A stretch of DNA of 7,172 nt from the NCBI GenBank assembly GCA_002339265.1, contig DDKG01000004.1, forward strand, positions 72,777 through 79,948. Direction: 5' to 3'. Of the stretch, positions 1-5,178 are shown piece by piece; position 1 is the first letter of the stretch, and each line of letters begins with the position of its first letter. The stretch comes from Massilia sp. UBA2604. GTDB lineage: Bacteria; Pseudomonadota; Gammaproteobacteria; Burkholderiales; Burkholderiaceae_D. The notes below the pieces were generated by a model. That model was not told the DNA's origin and searched no databases. It worked only from the letters and a program-made list of their open reading frames with translations. The position numbers and the translations under genes are program-made.

Positions 1-190
1 CGTGCGCCGCAACGACCGCGATCCCGCCAACAACGACGCGCGCCAGCTGGCGGTCGGCGCCAGCTATGCGGTGTCGCGCCGGCTGGATTTCTATGCCGCC
101 TATTCGCGCATCCAGCACCTGAGCGGCACGCGGCTGGTCGAGCCGGGCAGCGGCTCGTCGCTGAACGTCGGGATGCGGCGCGCATTCTGA
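1..190 (+). CDS. Gram-negative porin, C-terminal fragment (5' end outside window)
   Basis: The last 62 residues of an outer-membrane beta-barrel protein are visible; the reading frame is open to the left edge, so the start lies outside. The segment contains alternating polar and hydrophobic strands, such as a stretch reading YAVSRRLDFYAAYSRI. It ends in a short strand, LNVGMRRAF, with a terminal Phe, the usual C-terminal signature recognised by the BAM assembly machinery. Betaproteobacterial trimeric porins of the Porin_4/OmpC type typically close with a G-(M/L/I)-R-(H/R)-x-F motif like this. Such proteins form diffusion channels for small hydrophilic solutes in the outer membrane. Substrate preference cannot be judged from this fragment. 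The TGA stop at 188-190 is followed within 5 nt by a perfect hairpin. Confidence 0.85.
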   Translation, partial: VRRNDRDPANNDARQLAVGASYAVSRRLDFYAAYSRIQHLSGTRLVEPGSGSSLNVGMRRAF

Positions 191-194
191 TTTG

Positions 195-214
195 GTCGCC
201 GCCAGCGCGGCGAC
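195..214 (+). terminator. Perfect hairpin after the porin gene (3'-end or terminator structure)
   Basis: An 8-bp perfect stem, GTCGCCGC / GCGGCGAC, encloses a 4-nt CAGC loop and begins 4 nt after the porin stop. There is no T-tract behind it (AATATGCG follows), so it is not a canonical intrinsic terminator. It may stabilise the 3' end of the abundant porin mRNA or assist Rho-dependent termination. The structure is seen directly; the function is inferred. Confidence 0.5.
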
Positions 215-273
215 AATATGCGCCAAAATTCAGTACCCTGTCTCCATGGTTCATCAACACATATGGAGGCAAT

Positions 274-708
274 ATGACTGGCACCAGCACACTCGATCCT
301 GACAACTTCCCGGATCGCCCTGACCGCAACCTCGGCAAGGGCCACGGCATCGACGCGCTCGGCCCGAGCGATATCTCGGACACCGGCAGCGACGTCGTCG
401 GCGGCCCCGGCTTCGCCGGCAATCTCGACCCCGAGCAGGTGCTCGACTTCGACGAGGGCACCACGTCCGACCTCGAAGCCAGCCATGCCGGCGACACCGC
501 CGGACCCGACGTCGGCGACGCCGACTTCTCGGGCGACAGCGATATGGGCGGCACCGGCGAACGCGCCGCGGCCGGCCGCGACGCCGTGTCCAGGGACGGC
601 GCCGACATCGATACCGACCGCATCGAGGCCATCCCCGATCTGCCGCTGACCGAGGATGACACCGACTTCTTAGCGAGCCGTCCGCCGACTCAGCGCGAAC
701 GCAGCTAA
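274..708 (+). CDS. Small, very acidic, probably disordered hypothetical protein
   Basis: This 144-residue protein has an ATG start and a strong Shine-Dalgarno sequence, GGAGG at 265-269, 4 nt upstream. I do not recognise its family. Its composition is striking: 27 Asp and 7 Glu against 9 Arg and 1 Lys, rich in Gly, Ala, Ser and Thr, and lacking Cys, Trp and Tyr. No signal peptide or membrane segment is visible, so a soluble, largely disordered cytoplasmic protein is likely. It recalls acidic stress-type or hydration proteins, but that is only a compositional analogy. Short D-rich elements recur (SDISDTGSD, GDADFSGDSD) without a regular period. The last 39 bp overlap the 3' end of the convergent dehydrogenase gene. 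An 83-bp gap from the porin gene suggests an independent promoter. Coding status is well supported by the RBS and codon bias. Confidence 0.72.
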   Translation: MTGTSTLDPDNFPDRPDRNLGKGHGIDALGPSDISDTGSDVVGGPGFAGNLDPEQVLDFDEGTTSDLEASHAGDTAGPDVGDADFSGDSDMGGTGERAAAGRDAVSRDGADIDTDRIEAIPDLPLTEDDTDFLASRPPTQRERS

Positions 709-1689
709 CAGGGCGCCGCCGCCCAGCAGGGCGGTGGTGATCTGCTTGGAGCGCAGCTGGGCCGCGGTGTACGGGCTGCGCTCATGGGTTTGATAGATGC
801 CCTGGCGCTCGCGCAGTTCGCGCGTGTGGTCGGGCTTGTGCAGGGCGTCGCGGCGGCCCGGATCGGTCGGCGCCTCCGACTTCTGGTTCCTGAACATGGT
901 CGCCGTCACGTATTTGTCGAAGGCGCGCGGCAGGAAGCGGGCGCCCGACGAATTCATCTTGGCCGCGCCGCCGACGAACACGTCGCGTTTCGGATGCTGG
1001 GCCGCGTACAGGATGGCGTCGGCCACCAGCTCCGGCGCATACACCGGCGACGGCAGCTTCGGTTCCTTGTCCATATAGTTCTTGGCGTGCACCGCGAACA
1101 TGGTGTCGATGCCCGACGGCTTGACCAGGGTGATCGACATCGGCGCGCCTTCCTTCTCCAGTTCCATGCGCAGCGAGTCGGTGAAGCCTTTCACCGCGTG
1201 CTTGGACGCCGCATACATGCCCTGCAGCGGGATGCCGTGGTCGGACAGTTCGCTGCCCAGGTTGATCAGGGCGCCGCCGCCGCGCTGCTTCATGTGCTTG
1301 ACCGCTTCCAGCGAGCCGTTCACGACGCCCCAGAAATTGGTCTGGAACAGGCGGTGGTGGTCTTCGGGCGAGACGTCCTCGATGCGGCCGAAGATCGAGA
1401 TGCCGGCATTGTTGACCCAGGTGTCGATGCGGCCGAATTCGCGGATGGCGGCCTCGCCGATGCGCTCGACGTCCTCGATCTTGCCGACGTCGGCGGTGAC
1501 GGCGATGACGTCGGCGCCGCGCGCGCGCAGCTCGTGGACGAGTTCGTCGAGCGCATCGTCGGCGCGCGCCGCCAGCACCAGGCGTGCGCCGCGCTCGGCG
1601 GCCATGCGCGCGGTCGACAGGCCGATGCCGCTGGTGGCGCCGGTGATGACCATGACTTGTTCGTTGATCTTGCGGAGTTTGACTGACAT
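670..1689 (-). CDS. Classical short-chain dehydrogenase/reductase (SDR) with C-terminal extension
   Basis: This 339-residue protein is an NAD(P)-dependent oxidoreductase with a Rossmann fold. The coenzyme-binding motif TGATSGIG lies at 16-23. Asp67-Val68 contacts the adenine ring, NNAG is at 93-96, and the catalytic tetrad is Asn118, Ser146, Tyr159 and Lys163 (YAASK). Arg42 just after the second strand favours NADP(H) over NAD(H), which is an inference from family rules. Typical SDRs are about 250 residues. Here roughly 80-90 extra residues end in a hydrophobic helix at about 317-333 followed by SRRTAR, which could anchor the enzyme to the inner membrane. Similar SDRs of about 330 residues with such tails are common in proteobacteria, and their substrates are unknown. 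The start is supported by an AAGGA sequence (revcomp of 1697-1701) 7 nt upstream. The gene appears monocistronic, and its 3' end overlaps the convergent acidic-protein gene. Confidence 0.92.
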   Translation of the reverse strand: MSVKLRKINEQVMVITGATSGIGLSTARMAAERGARLVLAARADDALDELVHELRARGADVIAVTADVGKIEDVERIGEAAIREFGRIDTWVNNAGISIFGRIEDVSPEDHHRLFQTNFWGVVNGSLEAVKHMKQRGGGALINLGSELSDHGIPLQGMYAASKHAVKGFTDSLRMELEKEGAPMSITLVKPSGIDTMFAVHAKNYMDKEPKLPSPVYAPELVADAILYAAQHPKRDVFVGGAAKMNSSGARFLPRAFDKYVTATMFRNQKSEAPTDPGRRDALHKPDHTRELRERQGIYQTHERSPYTAAQLRSKQITTALLGGGALLAAFALSRRTAR

Positions 1690-1766
1690 TGCGTGATCCT
1701 TTCCGTGTTCGGTTGTGCGGGGAAGGACCGCCGCGTTCGCGACAGCGATGCGCGGCAGGCCACGTT

Positions 1767-1781
1767 AGTGAATTGTTCACT
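1767..1781. promoter_or_regulatory. Perfect 6+3+6 inverted repeat, candidate repressor operator upstream of SDR
   Basis: AGTGAA-TTG-TTCACT is a perfect dyad 78-92 nt upstream of the SDR start, in the most AT-rich part of the gap. Dyads of this size and symmetry are typical operators of TetR- or MarR-type repressors. No such regulator gene lies in the window, so the binding protein is unknown. It could control the SDR gene, the only gene reading away from this site nearby. Confidence 0.45.
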
Positions 1782-1867
1782 TCGTGACCGAGTTTGCTAT
1801 TTCAAGGGATTTTCTGGCGCGCGGGAGGTTGGCAGACGTGCGGATGATGCGGCCCGCTGCCCCAAAA

Positions 1868-1972
1868 CGTCGTTCCCGCGAAGGCGGGAACCCGAGTTTC
1901 TCAGCATTACCTCTACGGTCAATCACAGTAGTAGCGCATATGACTTGGGTTCCCGCCTGCGCGGGAACGACG
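1868..1972. repeat. REP doublet (REPIN-like), copy 1
   Basis: Two 30-bp units face each other: 1868-1897 on the plus strand and 1943-1972 as its reverse complement, separated by 45 bp. Each unit is itself a hairpin built on GTTCCCGC-N4-GCGGGAAC (1872-1891 and 1949-1968). The two units differ at only two positions: one in the core and one in the CCGAGT/CCAAGT tail. A second doublet at 5179-5283 has the same total length, unit order and spacer length. This organisation matches REPINs, non-autonomous elements mobilised by RAYT transposases. The core also resembles the Neisseria dRS3 repeat (ATTCCC-N8-GGGAAT). No transposase is in the window. Confidence 0.85.
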
Positions 1973-2017
1973 AGCTGATGGATGCAGTCGGTACCCGTGC
2001 GTATCGCATTACTACGC

Positions 2018-2042
2018 AAAAAACGCCGCCCCACCAGCGGCG
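2018..2042 (-). terminator. Intrinsic terminator of the sulfate-binding protein gene
   Basis: Read on the minus strand, a perfect 6-bp GC stem, CGCCGC / GCGGCG, with a 7-nt loop is followed directly by six T residues (2023 to 2018). It lies 38 nt after the TAA stop of the sulfate-binding protein gene. A hairpin plus U-tract is the canonical Rho-independent layout, so the gene is probably a transcription unit of its own and does not read into the SDR gene. Confidence 0.8.
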
Positions 2043-2079
2043 GAAACGGCGTCCAGGAGACAGGGATGCTGCGTGCCGC

Positions 2080-3081
2080 TTACTTCTTGGTGTAGATCTG
2101 GTCGAAGATGCCGCCGTCCGCGAAGTGCGTCTTCTGCGCCGTGGTCCAGCCGCCCAGCTCGCTGATCTGGAACAGCTTGATCTGCGGGAACTGCGAAGCA
2201 TATTTCTTGGCGAACTTGTCGACCGCCGGGCGATAGTAATTCTTGGCGATGATGTCCTGGCCTTCGTCGCTGTACAGGTATTCCAGGTAAGCCTGGGCCA
2301 CCTTGCGGGTGCCTTTCTTGTCGACGTTCTTGTCGACCACGGCCACCGGCGGCTCGGCCAGGATGCTCAGCGACGGCGCGACGATCTCGAATTTATCGGG
2401 GCCGAGTTCGCGCAGCGCCAGCAGCGCCTCGTTTTCCCAGGCCAGCAGCACGTCGCCGATGCCGCGCTCGACGAAGGTGGTGGTCGAACCGCGCGCGCCC
2501 GAATCGAGCACCGGCACGTTCTTGTACAGGGCGCCCAGGAATTCGGCTGCCTTCTGCGGATTGCCGCCCGGCTGGCGCAGCGCGTAGCCATAGGCCGCCA
2601 GGTGGTTCCAGCGCGCGCCGCCCGAAGTCTTCGGGTTCGGCGTGATCACCGAGACGCCCGGCTTGACCAGGTCGTTCCAGTCCTTGATCTTCTTCGGATT
2701 GCCCTTGCGCACCAGGAACACGATGGTCGAGGTGTACGGCGAGCTGCGGTATTGCAGCTTCTGTTCCCAGCCCGGATTGATCAGGCCCTTGTCGCGGATG
2801 GCGTCGATGTCGTAGGCCAGCGCCAGGGTGACGACGTCGGCCTGCAGGCCGTCGATCACCGAACGCGCCTGCTTGCCCGAGCCTCCGTGCGATTGCTTCA
2901 CGTTGACGTTGTCGCCGGTCCTGGCTTTCCAGTGCTTGGCGAAAGCCGCGTCGAACTCATGGTACAGCTCGCGGGTCGGGTCGTACGACACGTTGAGCAG
3001 GTTGACGTCGGCGGCAAACGCCGAGGTCTGCACCAGCAGCGTCAGTGCTGCCAGGGAACGGATGAAGGTTTTGCGAAGCAT
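2080..3081 (-). CDS. sbp: Periplasmic sulfate/thiosulfate-binding protein of an ABC transporter
   Basis: This 333-residue protein captures sulfate (and possibly thiosulfate) in the periplasm and delivers it to the CysTWA permease for cysteine biosynthesis. A Sec signal peptide covers residues 1-23 (basic LRK, hydrophobic core, SAFA before ADVNLL). The mature protein starts with the family hallmark [13 protein letters not shown]. The sequence [20 protein letters not shown] at 52-71 closely fits the first sulfate-binding family signature. [11 protein letters not shown] at 149-159 is a full match to the second (NPK[ST]SGxAR), whose Ser-Gly-Gly backbone holds the anion. Length is normal for Sbp/CysP. 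Sbp is favoured over CysP by overall resemblance, but this is not proven. The gene stands alone: a terminator follows it and no permease or ATPase gene is adjacent. The Shine-Dalgarno is weak (AGAAAG about 9 nt before the ATG). Confidence 0.95.
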   Translation of the reverse strand: MLRKTFIRSLAALTLLVQTSAFAADVNLLNVSYDPTRELYHEFDAAFAKHWKARTGDNVNVKQSHGGSGKQARSVIDGLQADVVTLALAYDIDAIRDKGLINPGWEQKLQYRSSPYTSTIVFLVRKGNPKKIKDWNDLVKPGVSVITPNPKTSGGARWNHLAAYGYALRQPGGNPQKAAEFLGALYKNVPVLDSGARGSTTTFVERGIGDVLLAWENEALLALRELGPDKFEIVAPSLSILAEPPVAVVDKNVDKKGTRKVAQAYLEYLYSDEGQDIIAKNYYRPAVDKFAKKYASQFPQIKLFQISELGGWTTAQKTHFADGGIFDQIYTKK

Positions 3082-3099
3082 TTATTATCTTTCTGGAGG

Positions 3100-3126
3100 G
3101 TGGGAACCCGTAGCCTACGGTCTCAC
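3100..3126 (-). promoter_or_regulatory. Hairpin in the sbp leader, just upstream of the start region
   Basis: A perfect dyad, CCGTAG-C-CTACGG (3108-3120), is extended outward by GTGGGA (3100-3105) against TCTCAC (3121-3126), with a 2-nt bulge and one G-T pair. In sbp mRNA it would form a compact hairpin ending 18 nt before the start codon. No T-tract follows, so it is not an intrinsic terminator for readthrough from upstream. It could tune mRNA stability or translation, or it could be a protein operator. The role is inferred. Confidence 0.4.
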
Positions 3127-3147
3127 CCGGTAGAAAGAAAACGAATA

Positions 3148-3176
3148 AATTCACGCATCCATATGCATTTTTTCAA
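3148..3176 (-). promoter_or_regulatory. Candidate sigma-70 promoter for sbp
   Basis: On the minus strand, TTGAAA (revcomp of 3171-3176) and TGAATT (revcomp of 3148-3153) are 17 bp apart in AT-rich DNA between the 70-codon gene and sbp. The -35 is good (5 of 6) and the -10 is mediocre (3 of 6). Transcription from here would start near 3141 and give a leader of about 60 nt containing the hairpin at 3100-3126. A CysB activator site may be expected for sulfate genes, but I cannot identify one. Confidence 0.35.
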
Positions 3177-3204
3177 CGTAGATCTGGGTGCGCTTCGCTA
3201 CCTG

Positions 3205-3417
3205 TTAGTGCGCCTTGGAAAGAATGAGCAGCCAGCGGCGGAACAGCAGGATCTCGACGTGGCCTGCTTCGACGCCGGTATCGCACTCGATAATCGGATT
3301 GACCGCATAGAAGCGCTTGCGGAAGTCACGGGTGACGAGGATTTCGCGGCGGCCGATGCGCGCCAGGAAAGGGACGGGTGCGTGTTCCAGGCCGAAGGAG
3401 CTGTTCAGAGTGGTCAT
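3205..3417 (-). CDS. Small 70-residue protein of unknown function, possibly SOS-controlled
   Basis: I do not recognise this protein. The ATG at 3417 is chosen because AAGGAA (revcomp of 3424-3429) lies 6 nt upstream. A longer version starting with TTG at 3468 would begin next to the LexA boxes and has no ribosome site. Codon use is strongly GC3-biased, like its neighbours, which supports real coding. The product has a basic middle (residues 20-35, ARIGRREILVTRDFRKRF region) and an amphipathic to hydrophobic C-terminal stretch, VEILLFRRWLLILSKAH, at 54-70. That stretch could touch a membrane or a protein partner. There is one Cys (45), no signal peptide and no metal motif. It lies upstream of sbp on the same strand, 123 bp apart. 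Two LexA-type boxes sit 53-91 nt upstream of its start, so DNA-damage induction is a reasonable inference. Confidence 0.7.
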   Translation of the reverse strand: MTTLNSSFGLEHAPVPFLARIGRREILVTRDFRKRFYAVNPIIECDTGVEAGHVEILLFRRWLLILSKAH

Positions 3418-3469
3418 GTTCGTTTCCTTGTTTCGAAGTGGTTGTGCAGTAAGGAAAGAATAACACAAC

Positions 3470-3489
3470 TACTGTACAAATCTACAGCT
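3470..3489. promoter_or_regulatory. LexA (SOS) box 1
   Basis: TACTGT-ACAAATCT-ACAGCT contains the exact CTGT-N8-ACAG core (3472-3487) of the E. coli-type LexA operator, also used in betaproteobacteria. The 5' TA flank fits the extended consensus TACTGT-N8-ACAGTA, while the 3' flank is CT instead of TA. It lies 53 nt upstream of the ATG of the small minus-strand gene, so it is well placed to cover that gene's promoter. Confidence 0.72.
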
Positions 3490-3508
3490 ACTGTTCGGAT
3501 ATACAGTA
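3489..3508. promoter_or_regulatory. LexA (SOS) box 2, full consensus flanks
   Basis: TACTGT-TCGGATAT-ACAGTA has the exact CTGT-N8-ACAG core (3491-3506) and both TA flanks, so all twelve conserved positions match the LexA consensus. It abuts box 1, with centres 19 bp apart and one shared base. Tandem boxes are known at strongly controlled SOS genes and allow cooperative LexA binding. It lies between the divergent small gene (start 3417) and PAP2 phosphatase gene (start 3557). Confidence 0.78.
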
Positions 3509-3543
3509 AATTTTTGCGTGTGTGGTTTTTTCGCCAAGTCAGT

Positions 3544-3549
3544 CATAAT
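3544..3549 (+). promoter_or_regulatory. Candidate -10 box (CATAAT) for the PAP2 phosphatase gene
   Basis: CATAAT matches the sigma-70 -10 consensus at 5 of 6 positions and lies 7 nt before the ATG at 3557. A transcript from it would start at or next to the start codon, giving a leaderless mRNA. This fits the absence of a Shine-Dalgarno sequence. No good -35 box is visible at 16-18 bp spacing, so the assignment is weak. Confidence 0.3.
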
Positions 3550-3556
3550 CAACGCC

Positions 3557-4306
3557 ATGAGCAATGTCCTGCCCCGTCTCCACCGTTTTGCCGCCGCCCG
3601 TTTCTCGCCGGAAGGCGAGTACGGCCTCCATCTCACCGTCGGCGTCGTCCTCCTGCTGCTGGCGATGGCGGGCTTCGCCCACCTGGCCGGCGCCGTGGTC
3701 GCCGGCGCGCCGATCACCCAGCTCGACGTGGTGGTGGCCGACTGGCTGCACGCGCACGCGAGCCAGGGCGGCCTGCTGCGCGACGCGCTGCTGGTGCTGA
3801 CCCATATCCACAGCACGCCCGGCGTGCTGGCGATCGCCTTCGGCGTCGGCGTCTGGTTTTACCGCCGTGGGCATCGCTACTGGATCGTGGCGCTGGTCTC
3901 GAGCGTGCCGGGCGGGATGCTGCTCAATGTGGCGCTCAAGCATACCTTCGAGCGCGCGCGTCCCCATTTCGAGGAACCGATCCTCACCCTCACTACCTAT
4001 AGTTTCCCGAGCGGGCACACGATGGCCGCTACCGTGCTGTACGGCCTGCTGGCCTGTTATTTCGCGCGCCATGCCAGGTCATGGATCGGACGCCTGCTGC
4101 CCTTCGTGCTGGCGGCGCTGATGATCGGCCTGATCGCGTTCTCGCGCATGTACCTTGGCGCGCACTACCTGACCGACATCCTGGCCGCGCTGGCCGAGGG
4201 CTGCGGCTGGCTGGCGATCTGCATCGGCGGCGCCGCAACCCTGAACCGGCGCCATGCCGCGCGCCAGCGGCGCGCAGCAGGCAGGGCGCCGCCACAGGAA
4301 ATATAA
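3557..4306 (+). CDS. PAP2-family membrane phosphatase (phosphatidic acid / undecaprenyl-PP type)
   Basis: This 249-residue polytopic inner-membrane protein carries the three-part PAP2 phosphatase signature: K128-x6-R135-P136 (KHTFERARP), PSGH at 151-154 with catalytic His154, and S196-R197-x5-H203-x3-D207 (SRMYLGAHYLTD). His203 is the nucleophile in this family. Hydrophobic segments lie near 25-50, 75-100, 107-127, 155-170, 178-195 and 208-228, with catalytic motifs expected on the periplasmic face. Family members dephosphorylate lipid phosphates such as phosphatidic acid, phosphatidylglycerol phosphate or undecaprenyl pyrophosphate; the substrate is not readable here. The ATG at 3557 is preferred over a GTG at 3518 because the extra 13 residues look non-coding and neither site has a clear ribosome site. 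It forms an operon with the metallophosphoesterase 15 nt downstream. The LexA boxes upstream might also affect it. Confidence 0.92.
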   Translation: MSNVLPRLHRFAAARFSPEGEYGLHLTVGVVLLLLAMAGFAHLAGAVVAGAPITQLDVVVADWLHAHASQGGLLRDALLVLTHIHSTPGVLAIAFGVGVWFYRRGHRYWIVALVSSVPGGMLLNVALKHTFERARPHFEEPILTLTTYSFPSGHTMAATVLYGLLACYFARHARSWIGRLLPFVLAALMIGLIAFSRMYLGAHYLTDILAALAEGCGWLAICIGGAATLNRRHAARQRRAAGRAPPQEI

Positions 4307-4321
4307 AAGGAGATTCCCCCG

Positions 4322-5158
4322 ATGCGCACCCTCGTTCACCTGTCCGACCTGCATTTCGGCCGCGTCGACCAGGCCTTGCTCGGTCCCTTGCGCGAACTGG
4401 TCGAGCGCATCGCGGCCGACGTGGTCGTGATCTCGGGCGACCTGACCCAGCGCGCCAAGGTCGAGGAATTCGAAGAGGCGCGCGCCTTCCTCGACACGCT
4501 GCCCGGTCCGCAGATCATCGTGCCCGGCAACCACGACATCTCGCTGTACAACGTGTTCCGCCGCTTCATGCGGCCCCTGGCGCGCTACAAGCGCTACATC
4601 ACCGACGAGCTCGAGCCCGTGTTCATCGACGACGAGATCGCCGTGGTAGGCGTCAACACCGCGCGCTCGCTGACGATCAAGGACGGCCGCATCAGCCACG
4701 AACAGGTGGCGGGGCTTCGCGCGCGCCTGGCCGGCCTGGGGCCGCAGGTCACGCGCATCGTCGTCACCCACCATCCCTTCGACCTGCCGGAGCATTTTGA
4801 AAAGCGCGACCTCGTGGTGCGCGCGCCGATGGCGATGGAAGTGTTCGCCGAAACCAATGTCGACATCCTGATGGCCGGCCACATGCACGCCAGCCATGCC
4901 GGCAGCACGGCGGCGCGCTACCAGATCGCGGAGTACGCGGCGCTGGTGATCCAGGCCGGCACCGCTACCTCTACGCGCGGGCGTGGCGAGGTCAATTCCT
5001 TCAATGTGGTGCGGGTCGAGCCGCAGCGGGTCGAGATCGACCGCTATGGGTGGGATGTGGTGGGGGGCAGGTTTGAGCTGGTCACGACCGAGAAGTTCGT
5101 GCGGGCCGGGAGCATCTGGTCGCCGCATAGCGATGGGATGCTGGCCGCGGGATTGTGA
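4322..5158 (+). CDS. Calcineurin-like metallophosphoesterase
   Basis: This 278-residue cytoplasmic protein has all five metal-binding blocks of the calcineurin-like phosphoesterase fold: D9-x-H11 (LSDLHFG), G39-D40 (SGDLTQ), G69-N70-H71-D72, H150 (THHPF) and G186-H187-M188-H189. These coordinate a di-metal centre that hydrolyses phosphomono- or phosphodiesters. The compact arrangement resembles class III cyclic-nucleotide phosphodiesterases (CpdA/Icc type) and related enzymes, but the true substrate is unknown. An AAGGAG at 4307-4312, directly after the PAP2 stop, sits 9 nt before the ATG. The two genes therefore very likely form one mRNA, which suggests linked roles in phosphoester or lipid-phosphate turnover. 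The gene ends 20 bp before a REP doublet, which may protect or terminate the transcript. Confidence 0.93.
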   Translation: MRTLVHLSDLHFGRVDQALLGPLRELVERIAADVVVISGDLTQRAKVEEFEEARAFLDTLPGPQIIVPGNHDISLYNVFRRFMRPLARYKRYITDELEPVFIDDEIAVVGVNTARSLTIKDGRISHEQVAGLRARLAGLGPQVTRIVVTHHPFDLPEHFEKRDLVVRAPMAMEVFAETNVDILMAGHMHASHAGSTAARYQIAEYAALVIQAGTATSTRGRGEVNSFNVVRVEPQRVEIDRYGWDVVGGRFELVTTEKFVRAGSIWSPHSDGMLAAGL

Positions 5159-5178
5159 GACGGCCCGCAGCACAAGCA

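Larger units (their letters stand above)
1690..2079. other. 390-bp intergenic region between SDR and sulfate-binding protein genes
   Basis: No credible gene is present. The region holds, in order: the SDR ribosome binding site (1697-1701), an inverted-repeat operator candidate (1767-1781), an AT-richer stretch (about 1763-1815) that should contain the SDR promoter although I cannot assign -35/-10 boxes with confidence, a 105-bp REP doublet (1868-1972), and the terminator of the sulfate-binding protein gene (2018-2042). Confidence 0.7.

Noticed and set aside
711..724. GGGCG-CCGC-CGCCC hairpin right after the acidic-protein stop
   Set aside because: A 5-bp GC stem without a T-tract inside the SDR coding sequence. 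Such stems are frequent by chance in GC-rich coding DNA.
784..1686. 300-codon open frame on the plus strand opposite the SDR gene
   Set aside because: Mirror frame of a gene with a full SDR signature; no ribosome site and Arg/His/Ala-rich shadow composition.
1868..1972. CRISPR-like repeat-spacer pattern
   Set aside because: There are only two units, in inverted rather than direct orientation, and the second locus has the same architecture 3.3 kb away next to unrelated genes. This fits a REP doublet, not a CRISPR array.
3187..3202. Small hairpin (GGTAGCGAAGCGCACC on the minus strand) just after the stop of the 70-codon gene
   Set aside because: The stem is only 6 bp with a bulge, and no T-tract follows within reach, so I cannot support a terminator.
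3418..3468. Longer start (TTG at 3468) for the small minus-strand gene
   Set aside because: It would begin within 2 bp of the LexA box, has no Shine-Dalgarno, and ignores the well-placed AAGGAA before the ATG at 3417.
1693..4002. 769-codon open frame on the plus strand
   Set aside because: It runs antisense through the sulfate-binding protein gene, REP doublet, terminator and LexA region, then out of frame into the PAP2 gene. It is a product of high GC with few stops; the protein has no recognisable motifs and is Arg/Ala-rich as expected for an antisense shadow.
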